NCBI GenBank assembly: GCA_026397725.1
Contig: JAPLUI010000321.1
Location: 27,763 to 91,762 of the forward strand
From: Verrucomicrobiota bacterium
Lineage (GTDB): Bacteria > Verrucomicrobiota > Verrucomicrobiia > Verrucomicrobiales > Akkermansiaceae
Length of the DNA stretch: 64,000 nucleotides
Direction of reading: 5' to 3'
Below, piece after piece: positions 8,402 to 17,250 of the stretch. The notes beneath the pieces are model-generated. The model did no database searches. It was not told the DNA's origin and was given only the letters and a program-made list of their open reading frames with translations. The number at the start of each line of letters is the position of its first letter. Positions within the stretch are counted from its first letter, which is position 1. The position numbers were made by a program, and so were the translations under genes.

Positions 8402-9994
8402 TCAATGGCCGCCGGTGGGCTTATGCCCGAGCAGACCTTCCGAGCCGCTGAGCTTGCACCATGAGAAGCCATAGATGGCGATGATGACGAAGCAGCCGGC
8501 GGGCACGGCGAAGCCTGCGGACATGCCGTAGTCGTCACCGAGTTTGCCCATCAGCTTTGGCAACAGCGCGCCGCCCATGATGGCCATGACGATGAACGAG
8601 GAGGCCACCTTGGATTTCTCGCCGAGGCCATGGATGCCCAGCGCGAAGATGGTGGGAAACATGATCGACATGAAGAAGAAACTGAGGAACAGCGCCACCA
8701 CCGAGACCCATTCCAGCCTGGCCACGATGAGCCCCATGAGCACGACATTGGCCAGCGCGTAAAGGCCGAGGGCTTTGTGGGCGGCCAGCTTGTTGAGCAG
8801 ACCGGCGCCCGTGAACCGGCCTAGCAGAAAGAGCGAGAACCCGAAGATGGATAGCAACTTGGTGGCTCCCTGCTCAGTGGCAAACCACGCCCCATTGCGG
8901 AACTCCGAGCCGCTGGCGCCGCCGACGAGAAACGACCAGGAGCTTTTCATGGTGGCGGTCAGGGCGGGCATGTCTTCCACGATGTAGTTGATGAAGAAAC
9001 TGAAAATGCCGGCCTGGGCGGCAACATAAACGAATTGCGAGATGACCGCACCCGTGAAATGGCTGTGCGCCCAGATGGATTTGTGAGGCACCGGCGCGGA
9101 ATCATCGAGATGATAGTCGTCTTCATTGACAATGTCCGGAATGTCCGCCTTCACGAACACAAACGAAAGCAGAATCACGATCACCGCAATGACCGCATAG
9201 GGAATCCACACGGTATGATGCGCGGAAGTAATGCATACATGGCATTTGCCATCCACTTTGGAAAGTTCGTTTTTCAACCAGGATTCGGCCTTTTCGGCGC
9301 AGGCGGCGCAGGCTTCCAGCGGGCTGGCGGACGGCTCGGCGTGCAGGTGGTGTTTGTGTAGCTTCGCTCGCTGGTTCGCCAGGTCTTTGGTTAGATCCGC
9401 TTTCTTTTGCTGGCAGGGCTGGCAGTTTGCGATGGAGGCTTGGTGGGTGCCGGCATCGATGTGCGCCTGATGGATGCCGGGGTCGGCATAGAAGAAGAGC
9501 CCGCCGATGATGGGGCCGAGAATCCAGCCGACGCCGTTGGCTGATTGTGCCAGATTGATGCGGACTGCCGCGAACTGCGGAGCCCCGAGCACGGTGGTGT
9601 AGGGATTGGCGATGGTTTCCAGAAAGGTGAGCCCCATCGAAATGACGCAAACGCCAAGCAGGAAGGCCCAGAAGGCGGAGATCTTCGTGGCGGGGATGAA
9701 CCACAGGCAGCCGATGGCAACCATCATGAGACCGACGATGATGCCGCCCTTGTAGCCGAAACGGCGGGCGAGCCAACCCGCCGGCAGCGCCATGAGGAAG
9801 TAACCGAGGTAGTGCGCGAACTGGACATTGGCGGACTGGGCTTTGGAGAGATGAAGGAAGTCCTGGAAGTGCTTGTCCATCACGTCGATCATCCCATTGC
9901 AGACCGCCCACAGGAAAAACAGCGAGGTGATGAGCAGAAAGGTGAAACCGTAGGACTTGCCATCGGCGGTCTTGAACATGCTGGGTCGATTCAT
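8402..9994 (-). CDS. FucP-like sugar:H+ symporter (MFS) with Cys-rich loop
   Basis: 530 aa from ATG 9994. The N-terminal GFTFLLITSLFFLWAVCNGM and GYFLMALPAGWLARRFGYKG are typical of the fucose/glucose/galactose permease (FucP) branch of the major facilitator superfamily. About twelve hydrophobic segments can be counted. Between two of them in the middle lies an unusual hydrophilic insertion of about 90 residues containing CQPC, CAAC and CHVC pairs. Likely role: uptake of a sugar across the inner membrane. Substrate not predictable. The Ski2-like helicase gene starts 13 bases downstream, so the two may be cotranscribed. Confidence 0.85.
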   Translation of the reverse strand: MNRPSMFKTADGKSYGFTFLLITSLFFLWAVCNGMIDVMDKHFQDFLHLSKAQSANVQFAHYLGYFLMALPAGWLARRFGYKGGIIVGLMMVAIGCLWFIPATKISAFWAFLLGVCVISMGLTFLETIANPYTTVLGAPQFAAVRINLAQSANGVGWILGPIIGGLFFYADPGIHQAHIDAGTHQASIANCQPCQQKKADLTKDLANQRAKLHKHHLHAEPSASPLEACAACAEKAESWLKNELSKVDGKCHVCITSAHHTVWIPYAVIAVIVILLSFVFVKADIPDIVNEDDYHLDDSAPVPHKSIWAHSHFTGAVISQFVYVAAQAGIFSFFINYIVEDMPALTATMKSSWSFLVGGASGSEFRNGAWFATEQGATKLLSIFGFSLFLLGRFTGAGLLNKLAAHKALGLYALANVVLMGLIVARLEWVSVVALFLSFFFMSIMFPTIFALGIHGLGEKSKVASSFIVMAIMGGALLPKLMGKLGDDYGMSAGFAVPAGCFVIIAIYGFSWCKLSGSEGLLGHKPTGGH

Positions 9995-10351
9995 GAGGGT
10001 GGTGGATCGGATGGATGTAGGCCCCGCCCGCAGCGCTGCGGACGGCGTGGGAGGGGTTATGACAGCAAATGACGAACCGATCAAGTGCCGAAATGCGCCG
10101 AAATGCGGGACCGGTCGGTCGTTTGATGACTTGGTCCCGCCAAACACCTCACCGGAGGCATGACCAAAAAGTCAAGGAGGGGCGATTTGCCCATGGATTC
10201 GACACAGCCAGTTGGGCTGGTTTTTGGGATGTCGAAAAACGGCTGGCATCGGGGCTGGCATCGGGGCTTGACTATTGTCACCTCCCCAGCAGAGTTCCAG
10301 CACGACGTGCTGGCCCCAGACCCGGGTCCCGCATGTCGATTCGGTTCCGCC
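9995..10351. other. Divergent intergenic region with short tandem repeat
   Basis: Separates the sugar symporter (minus) from a UroD-family gene (plus), so it should contain both promoters. A direct repeat of the 13-mer GGCTGGCATCGGG occurs near 10240-10270. A TTGACT hexamer follows it at about 10267, but no good -10 lies at the right spacing. No gene seen. Confidence 0.45.
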
Positions 10352-11434
10352 ATGACCCGCACTAACAACCATCGACCCCCGACCGGGCGCCAACGTACTG
10401 TGGATTTTCTCGCCGGGAAACCGACCGACCGACCACCGTTTCATCCCATTGTCATGCGCTGGGCCGCACGCTATGCGGGCGTGAAGTATCGCGACTTTTG
10501 TCTCAATCCGGCGAGCAAGTGCCACGCCATGATCCGGTGTGCCGAGGATTTCGGGATGGACTGGGTGACCGTGATGTCTGATCCGTATGCGGAGGCCTCG
10601 GCGTTCGGCATCCAGGTTGAATATCCGGAAAACGATCTGCCACTGGACCGGGGGCAGGTGGCGACCTTGGATGCCCTGCTGGCACTCACGCCCTACGACG
10701 TCGCGGCCCATCCGCGCACGGCCGGGCGGGTGGCGGAAATCCGCCTGTTTCGCGAGCTGTCCGGGGACCAGCACTATGTCGTCGGCTGGGTGGAAGGGCC
10801 GGTCGCCGAGTATGCCGATCTCCGCGGGCTCAGCGAGGCTGCGTTGGATTTCATGGATGAACCGGCACAAGTCGGGGTCGTGATGGATATGATCGTCGAA
10901 GCTGCGAAGCGTTTCATCACGGTGCAAATCGAAGCCGGAGCGGACTGCATCGGGATTGGGGACGCGTTCTGTTCCCAGATCGGTCCCGCGCTGTTTGGTG
11001 AACTGGCATGCCAGCGGGAGCAGGCGCTGGTGGATCACATTCACAGTCTGGGGGCCAAGGCGAAACTGCATATCTGTGGTAATACTGCGGCCATTCTGCC
11101 TCAGATGATCGCCACGGGCGCAGACATCATTGATGTGGATCATCTGGTGCCTTCCATGGCCCGGTTTGCCTCGCTGTTGGCTCCGCATCAGGTTTTCTCG
11201 GGCCAGGCCGATCCGGTTTCCGTGATTCAGAATGGCACTCCCGAGCTGATCGTGGCCGCCGTCCGGCAAGGGTTCCGCGAAGCCGACGGCCGCTGCATTA
11301 TCTCCGCCGGTTGTGAAATCACGCCGGATACCACGGTGGAAAACATGCGTGCCTTCCAGGGCATCGCTGCAAGCGTCCAGGAACACCAGTCATCCGCAAG
11401 CACGGTTGCAGCGGCGCGTGGTGGGAGGACGTGA
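10352..11434 (+). CDS. Uroporphyrinogen decarboxylase-family protein
   Basis: 360 aa from ATG 10352, chosen because the family N-terminus (RQRTVDFLAGKPTDRPPFHP) follows directly. It has the TIM-barrel UroD fold signature including GWVEGPVAEYADLRG, AGADCIGIGDAFCSQIG and a KLHICGNTAAILPQM segment, whose His and Cys are metal ligands in MtaA/CmuA-type corrinoid methyltransferases. The Arg-rich N-terminus needed for porphyrin decarboxylation is absent, so a role in methyl transfer or another one-carbon reaction is more likely than haem synthesis. A second, distant paralogue lies convergent downstream. Confidence 0.82.
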   Translation: MTRTNNHRPPTGRQRTVDFLAGKPTDRPPFHPIVMRWAARYAGVKYRDFCLNPASKCHAMIRCAEDFGMDWVTVMSDPYAEASAFGIQVEYPENDLPLDRGQVATLDALLALTPYDVAAHPRTAGRVAEIRLFRELSGDQHYVVGWVEGPVAEYADLRGLSEAALDFMDEPAQVGVVMDMIVEAAKRFITVQIEAGADCIGIGDAFCSQIGPALFGELACQREQALVDHIHSLGAKAKLHICGNTAAILPQMIATGADIIDVDHLVPSMARFASLLAPHQVFSGQADPVSVIQNGTPELIVAAVRQGFREADGRCIISAGCEITPDTTVENMRAFQGIAASVQEHQSSASTVAAARGGRT

Positions 11435-11551
11435 AGCCAGGCACTGTGAACCGCAGGCACTCCGGGCGCATGGTGGTAACGCCCGAACCCGCTGATGGTG
11501 AAACCGCCGACGACCGGCCGAGCGCGTAGAGCTGGCGGCGGCTGCGGGTTT

Positions 11552-12706
11552 CTACCATGCCGCAGCCAACTGGAGCATGGTTTCGTAGTTGCGCAGAGTT
11601 ACCGGTGTCAACTCGCGGCCATAGGGCGAGGCGGAGGGGAGCAAGACGAAACCGCGGCCCGCGCCAGCCGTGCCTTCGGCGAGCGCCCGCTTCACCTTCT
11701 CTGCGAAGCGGGGCGTGGGCAGCATCTCGAGGTCGGCAATTTCCAGATTGCCGAACAGCACGAGTTGCCGGCCATGCCGGGCACGCACCTCGCGCAATTC
11801 CATGTCGCCTTGCGGCGGCGGCTCGATCGGATCCAGTCCATCCGCACCCATGCCGGCGATCAGGTCGAGGATGTTTTTCAAACGGCCGTGACAATGGACG
11901 CGTGCATAGCCGCCGTGGGCCTGAATGGCGCGAATCATGGGTGCGACGTAGCGGACGACGTATTCATCGAACAAGTGCGGCGGCAGGTATGGTTCGGAGG
12001 CATACTCCGGGCCATAGATGCGCCAGAGCCGGCCGGGAAACCGGCGGCTGACCTCGGCGGTGCGCGGCTGGATGCGGCCTGCCATTTTCTCCAGCAGGCG
12101 GTGAAACAACCGCGGCTCGGTGAACGCCAGCACCACATAATCCTCCATGCTGAACAAGGCCGCCGCGGCGCACAACGGGTCCTCCGTGTCCACCATCATG
12201 ATGCCCCGGTCCCCGAGCGCGGCTTCCCCGGCTTCGAGCGGCCCGGTATCGATGTGCTCCGCGAACACCCCGTCCGGAATGGTTAGATACGCTTCCACGT
12301 CGGCGGCGTCCTTGAGCAGATGCTCGACCGTCCACACCGTGTTGATCTGTCGCTCGCGCTTCGTGACCTGGGTCAGCGTCCGCCCGGCGACGTTCAACAC
12401 CGTGCGCGTGATCCGCGTCTCGCCATCGTCCTGCGTGTCTTCCCGGAAAAACTCGTGCCAGCACGCGGCGCTCGCCGAGCCGGTCGGGTCAATCGAGCGG
12501 GCCCGCACCGGGCTCATCATGCGGATGATGTCGCTGTGTTCCTCCGCGAGTTCCAACAGGGCTTGCCAGGCGGGCGAGTTGTAGATGTTGTAGGGATCGG
12601 GGTCGGCCGGATCTGTCTGGAATCCTCCGATCTCGTAGAAGCTCACGGGCGGCCGGTCAACCGGTTCGCCCCGCAAGGTGGCCATCAGGCGTTCGCGGCT
12701 GGTCAT
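11552..12706 (-). CDS. Uroporphyrinogen decarboxylase-family protein (second copy)
   Basis: 384 aa. It begins MTSRERLMATLRGEPVDRPP, the standard opening of UroD-like methyltransferase homologues, and contains ARVHCHGRLKNILDLIAGMG, then ADGLDPIEPPPQGD near the barrel's C-terminal strands. Unlike the 10.35 kb paralogue it has His-x-His (HCH) rather than HxCG at the metal position. It faces that gene across a 117-base gap. Substrate unknown; such proteins are numerous in Verrucomicrobiota and Planctomycetota. Confidence 0.8.
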   Translation of the reverse strand: MTSRERLMATLRGEPVDRPPVSFYEIGGFQTDPADPDPYNIYNSPAWQALLELAEEHSDIIRMMSPVRARSIDPTGSASAACWHEFFREDTQDDGETRITRTVLNVAGRTLTQVTKRERQINTVWTVEHLLKDAADVEAYLTIPDGVFAEHIDTGPLEAGEAALGDRGIMMVDTEDPLCAAAALFSMEDYVVLAFTEPRLFHRLLEKMAGRIQPRTAEVSRRFPGRLWRIYGPEYASEPYLPPHLFDEYVVRYVAPMIRAIQAHGGYARVHCHGRLKNILDLIAGMGADGLDPIEPPPQGDMELREVRARHGRQLVLFGNLEIADLEMLPTPRFAEKVKRALAEGTAGAGRGFVLLPSASPYGRELTPVTLRNYETMLQLAAAW

Positions 12707-12748
12707 GGTGGTGTTAGGAAAAGGTTGACGGGCAATGCGGGCCGGTGC

Positions 12749-14512
12749 TCAGGGGATGACGAAAACACGATAGAATCCGGTGGGGCTTGATCCGGCAGTC
12801 ACGGTCTTCGTCACAATGCCGCCGGTGCCGGGAATCGGCGCACCGCCGGTGTCATGAAAGCCGGCTAACAGATCGGTGGCGGTCTGAATTCCATAACTCT
12901 TGCCGGCCACGCTCAGCCACTGCAACACCAGCTTCCCGCTTGCGTCCATGGCCACGCTCGTGATTTTGAACACGGACAGCGGATCGGTGGGAGAAGTGCC
13001 GGCTAGATATTCATGCAGGTTGTCCTGGCCGTCGTGGTCCCAGTCGGAATCCGCGGCACCCAGTGGGTTCGTCGTGCTGCCGAAGCAGGTCACCTCCCAA
13101 GCATCCGGCATGCCGTTGTCATTGGCATCTATCCGACTGATGGAAACGGCGGCGTTCCCGCTGGCCGGGATATCGACCTTGACGAGCACGGCGCTGCTGG
13201 ACCCGCTGTTGTAAGCATACCGGGCCAGGATCTGTCCGCCGGTGACTTGGTAGCCCATGGCGGCGTGCCGCATCAGGAAGCGCACGCGGCCGTCATAGAA
13301 GTTGGCGGCCAGTTCATTGGTGATGGTGGCCGAGTTTGCCGTCGCGGTGCCGTTGTTGGTCACCGCATACTGGGCGCGGAGTCTGCCAGTGGCCCCACTG
13401 CTCATCATCTGGAACCAAGGGCTGCCGAGGTTGGTGCATGTCCACCCGGACGCGGTCTTGTCGAAATTGAAAAATCCCACCGCACCCTTGTTGCACGCCT
13501 GCTGGGTCTCGAGGATGGGATAGGGGCTGGATTGAAGAGGTTGATTGATGTGGCCATGACCAACCAACATCAGGCCGGGAGACTGCCCGGCCGGCGGCAA
13601 CCAGGCCTTACCGCCCGAATTGAAATGCTGGCCAAACAAGCGGAATTTGATGGCTGGATTCGCGAACGACGCCGCGTAGTCATTCTGCAACCAGGTGGAA
13701 TAATTGTCCTCATTATAGTCTTTCTGGCAGATATAGAAGGATCCCATGGTGATGGAATAGGTTTCCACGCCGAATGTCGCCCGCCAGTCGGTGGCGGTTA
13801 GAATGTCGTTGTTACCCCTGGTGGCGAGCACCGGAACCCCCATGCCGCACAGGTGGTCCTGGTGATGCTCGTAATTGGCTTTGGTGGCGAAGTTGTTGTC
13901 CAGCTCGTCTCCCGTGTCAAACAGGAATCTGGGGTTGGCCAACCGGATCCCCGGCGCATGCCATTCCAGCTCCAGCAGCGAGCCGTGGGTGCCGTACATG
14001 CCTGTATCCCAGTTGTTGGGATCGACACTTTCCGCCTGCGGATCGGCATAGTGCATGATGTAGAAATCCGCTTCCATGGAGGTGAGAATGCTCACGGCGT
14101 TTTTGTTGGTGGCCGTGCCGCCAACCGGGTGGGCGATCACGAGTCGATGGACTTCCGGTGGAGCGCCTGGTGGGACGCGGACCGTCAGGCGGTATCCGGC
14201 AACCGTGTTGTTATCGACGTAGGTTCCGTATTGCGCCAATTCCACCGTGGCCGTCCACGCTTGCAGGTCGTTCATCAGCACCGCGCTCCACTGGCCGGAG
14301 TTGAGGCCGGCGGCGTGCTTGACCTCCACCCGAATCACGCCGCCGCTCACCACAAACTCGGGCACCCCGAAGTTGGGTCGGGCGATCGTGAGCGCTGCCA
14401 GTCGCGTCGGCAGTGTCCCCAGCAACACGATGGAGACCACCGCCCGGGCCCATCCTTGCCAGAGGCACGCGCTGGTTGTTGGCTTCCAGTTCATCAGGGA
14501 TTGCATATTCAT
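12749..14512 (-). CDS. Secreted calcineurin-like metallophosphoesterase with DxDxDG tail
   Basis: 587 aa from ATG 14512; alternative ATGs at 14506 and 14494 are equally possible because a short duplication (GCAATCCCT) repeats around the start. A hydrophobic signal segment (VVSIVLLGTLPTRLAAL) is near the N-terminus. Metallophosphoesterase motifs: MHYADPQAE, then FLFDTGDELDNN, ATRGNNDI and VGHGHIN, which supply the two-metal ligands. The C-terminus has DANDNGMPDAWE and DSDWDHDGQDNLHEYLAG, Ca-binding motifs of the thrombospondin-3/dockerin-like tails common on secreted verrucomicrobial proteins. Probable role: extracellular phosphoester hydrolysis. Confidence 0.82.
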   Translation of the reverse strand: MNMQSLMNWKPTTSACLWQGWARAVVSIVLLGTLPTRLAALTIARPNFGVPEFVVSGGVIRVEVKHAAGLNSGQWSAVLMNDLQAWTATVELAQYGTYVDNNTVAGYRLTVRVPPGAPPEVHRLVIAHPVGGTATNKNAVSILTSMEADFYIMHYADPQAESVDPNNWDTGMYGTHGSLLELEWHAPGIRLANPRFLFDTGDELDNNFATKANYEHHQDHLCGMGVPVLATRGNNDILTATDWRATFGVETYSITMGSFYICQKDYNEDNYSTWLQNDYAASFANPAIKFRLFGQHFNSGGKAWLPPAGQSPGLMLVGHGHINQPLQSSPYPILETQQACNKGAVGFFNFDKTASGWTCTNLGSPWFQMMSSGATGRLRAQYAVTNNGTATANSATITNELAANFYDGRVRFLMRHAAMGYQVTGGQILARYAYNSGSSSAVLVKVDIPASGNAAVSISRIDANDNGMPDAWEVTCFGSTTNPLGAADSDWDHDGQDNLHEYLAGTSPTDPLSVFKITSVAMDASGKLVLQWLSVAGKSYGIQTATDLLAGFHDTGGAPIPGTGGIVTKTVTAGSSPTGFYRVFVIP

Positions 14513-14997
14513 AAGGGATTGCAGGGCAGGGTTGCCGGAGAATGGAATCACACTTCTGCCGGGATGAGCCAGCAAAATGAGACGATGTGCAATTGCCGTC
14601 CGAAGCGGCTGCGTGCTGCGGTGAGCTCTTCGAGGGCACTCCTGGCGGTCGGCGTTGCGGACGGGCTGGGCTCGCGAAAACGACCAAGACATGGTTGGTT
14701 GGGGGAGGCAGGACCAAATCCGGATGGCTCATCACGCTGGCATTTTCGGAAGGATACCCGGTATTCGCGCCCTTGGCGCTCCGCAATAGCAAGTTTGTCC
14801 ACGCCCCAGTGATTGGGCGACACCCGCCGCCCGGCAGCGGAGAAGGTTCCATGGCCTCCGCGTGGCACCGGGTTGCGCAGGTCGGGGGGCCGTGTCGTGC
14901 CAGCAGGGTGGTGTTGAATCAAAGAGGCCCTGCCGTCGAGGATGACGGGCCCGGCGGGGAGGTGATCCAGAACAATTGGCTGGTGTCCTCGCGCTGC
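14513..14997. other. Intergenic region, no gene seen
   Basis: 485 bases between brxL and the metallophosphoesterase gene, both on the minus strand. Open frames cross it on the plus strand, but their peptides resemble no protein family and codon-position bias is absent. It should contain the end of the BREX transcript and the promoter of the phosphoesterase. Confidence 0.4.
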
Positions 14998-17082
14998 CTA
15001 ACTCATCTCCAGTCCCTTCAGCAAAGCGGTCCTCACATCCCCGTAGAACACCGCGTCCACCTGTTCGATGACATCCGAGCTGACTTCGAGGAAGTGGCGC
15101 TTGTTCCCGATGGGCACCAGCGCCTTGCGGGCGCCGTTGTCCATGGCGACCTGCAAGGGTTCCACCAGCGAGCGGACGGGCTTGATGTTCCCCTGGATGC
15201 TGAGGTCGCCCATGACGAGGAGGCCGGCCAGCGGCGAGGCTTTGCGGAGAATCGAGTAACAGGCCATGAGGAACGCAACACCAATGTCGCCATCAACCTT
15301 GTTCCCGAGGAGATCGATGCACTCGACATGGAAATCCGAGGTGTCCACATCGCGGGCGACGCCGAGGGCGCTCTTGTTAGCCAGCAGATAACTGAACGCC
15401 CGGGAGAATGACTCCTTGGTCACTCCGTTGACTCCTCCTGCGAGCTTCAGCTTGCCGGTGCCGCCGGATAGGGTCACTTCCACGCGGAACAAGCCCACGG
15501 TACCCGTGCTGTCCACATTGATTGCATACACAGTTCCTGGCGGCAGCGGATCCGGTGAAATGAGATCGCGGCTGCCTTGCTCGGGCACGCCAACAAAGTG
15601 CTCCTCACCGCTCTCGTTGTCGATATAACTGAACGCGGTTTGGTGATAGTTGAAGGAGCCCATTTTCTTGAGCTGTTCCTTGACCCTGCGCCTGCCTTCG
15701 ATGGCGAAGGCCACGAGCGTGGCCATGTCATCCTTGGAGATCTGCCCATGAGGATGAATGATTTTGATCATGCCGGACACCGTGCGGCGAACGGCCTTGC
15801 GGTCACGGGCATTGAGGTGGGCGCCAAGCGCGAAATGCTGGTCTAGGGTCTCGGTGAAGTTCGCCTTGCGGAGTTCTCGGAGCGCTTCGGCGAGGTAGTC
15901 GATCACCAGTCCATAGTGGTCGGTGAACAGTTCATTGCGCATCACCGGCATCTCCCAGCCAGGCAGATAGTAGTGAATCCGGTCGAGGAAGGCCACGTCG
16001 TCGCGGATCACTCCGGGCATCGGCTGGAACAGGTGGCTGCTCTGGATCATGACATCCACCGGCTGGCGGGTATTGCCGAACATGCCGATACTGGCGTAGC
16101 CCGCGCTCTCTTCCGGTCCGCGCTGGAACTTGCCGGACTCGCAATAGGTCTTCATCGAAGTGATCACCTCCCTGGGCATCTTTTCCAAATCCGCGACCTC
16201 GTCGAAGCCGACCGCGTCCCAGAGTTCCACCATGCCTTTCCGGCGTCCGCTCAGGTGGCCGAACATATTGGCCACTGTGGTCGGTCCTGTTAGCAGTGCG
16301 GCATAGGGAGAAAGTTCCTGCACGGCGTAACTTTTGCCGGTGCCCGGCGGGCCGAGGTCCACATAGTTGTAATTGCGCTCGCATAGTTGGACGAGGCGAA
16401 GGCAGTAGAACAGCTTGGTCCGCCCTTCGAGCTTGTCCGTCTCATAGCCCATACTGCGAACGACCAGGTCGATCCATTCCTGCGTGGTGAATTCCGCGCG
16501 CAAACGGCGGTATTCCTCCATATCGAAACTCGCGAGCTGGATGGGAGTGAGCTTCTCTATCCAGAATGGATTCTTGCCTTTGGTCTCCTCGTCATATTGG
16601 AAGCTCATTTCCACCTGTGCCCAGATGCCACCTGTTAGCAGGCGCTCAAACTGCCGGACGTAGTGATCTGGAATATGGACGTTGGAATGGCCGAAGTGGT
16701 TGACCTCCGCCCAATACTGGGAGTCCACCAACCGCACCTTCACCTTGTCGATGAACGTGTAACGCCCGAGTTCCTTCACCTTGGACTGCGCCTTGGTCGA
16801 TTCGTCGGGGCGGATGTAGTTGTCGGTCAGGGTGTCGTTGACGACCTGCATGCCCATCTCAATGGCCATCGGGTCGGATGAGGCACAGTATTTGCCGAGC
16901 AGGAATTCCAGCACGAAAGCCGGCACATTGGCGCCCACCTTCACTCTTCTGACAAGATCCTTGCGGACCACGCGGCCAGCGAAATGGCGGGCGACCTTGG
17001 CATCGAGGGCATCGGCGGCGGGGCTTGAGATGGATGTCGGAGGTTCGGGCGTCGCGGGAGTTGCGGGAGTTTCCTGGTTCAT
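14998..17082 (-). CDS. brxL: BREX protein BrxL (AAA+ / Lon-like)
   Basis: 694 aa. An N-terminal region (about 20-200) contains LDAKVARHFAGRVVRKDLVR; the AAA+ core has Walker A GPPGTGKS at 244-251 and Walker B-like VGFDEVADLEKM. A Lon-type C-terminal domain follows (ECIDLLGNKVDGDIGVAFLM, then SIQGNIKPVRSLVEPLQVAM). The PSAG-type serine of active Lon proteases is not present in the KVDGDIGVA segment, consistent with BrxL acting as a DNA-binding ATPase rather than a peptidase. Last gene of the BREX operon; it follows pglZ after a 168-base gap. BrxL contributes to phage restriction in type 1 systems. Confidence 0.93.
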   Translation of the reverse strand: MNQETPATPATPEPPTSISSPAADALDAKVARHFAGRVVRKDLVRRVKVGANVPAFVLEFLLGKYCASSDPMAIEMGMQVVNDTLTDNYIRPDESTKAQSKVKELGRYTFIDKVKVRLVDSQYWAEVNHFGHSNVHIPDHYVRQFERLLTGGIWAQVEMSFQYDEETKGKNPFWIEKLTPIQLASFDMEEYRRLRAEFTTQEWIDLVVRSMGYETDKLEGRTKLFYCLRLVQLCERNYNYVDLGPPGTGKSYAVQELSPYAALLTGPTTVANMFGHLSGRRKGMVELWDAVGFDEVADLEKMPREVITSMKTYCESGKFQRGPEESAGYASIGMFGNTRQPVDVMIQSSHLFQPMPGVIRDDVAFLDRIHYYLPGWEMPVMRNELFTDHYGLVIDYLAEALRELRKANFTETLDQHFALGAHLNARDRKAVRRTVSGMIKIIHPHGQISKDDMATLVAFAIEGRRRVKEQLKKMGSFNYHQTAFSYIDNESGEEHFVGVPEQGSRDLISPDPLPPGTVYAINVDSTGTVGLFRVEVTLSGGTGKLKLAGGVNGVTKESFSRAFSYLLANKSALGVARDVDTSDFHVECIDLLGNKVDGDIGVAFLMACYSILRKASPLAGLLVMGDLSIQGNIKPVRSLVEPLQVAMDNGARKALVPIGNKRHFLEVSSDVIEQVDAVFYGDVRTALLKGLEMS

Positions 17083-17133
17083 GGCTTCTGGTGCTAAAGA
17101 GGAAGATGGAAGGGGTTGCAGTGCGGTTATTTA

Positions 17134-17169
17134 TCCACTGATTTCACGGATTGAAGAGGATTACACGGA
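17134..17169. repeat. ACGGATT-type intergenic repeat remnant
   Basis: Two phrases, CCACTGATTTCACGGATT and GGATTACACGGA, lie in the gap between pglZ and brxL. This (T)CACGGATT(T) wording is familiar from dispersed intergenic repeats in Verrucomicrobiota and Planctomycetota. Only a short copy is present; its family status was not checked. Confidence 0.4.
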
Positions 17170-17250
17170 AAAGATGACTGCGATCCATCAAATCCTCGGC
17201 TCATCCTAAAGGTGAATGCCATGAAATGCATAACTGCAAGTGAGTAGGGT

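Noticed and set aside
10352..12706. UroD-like genes as haem biosynthesis hemE
   Set aside because: They lack the hemE N-terminal Arg motifs and have MtaA-like metal motifs; no haem genes nearby.
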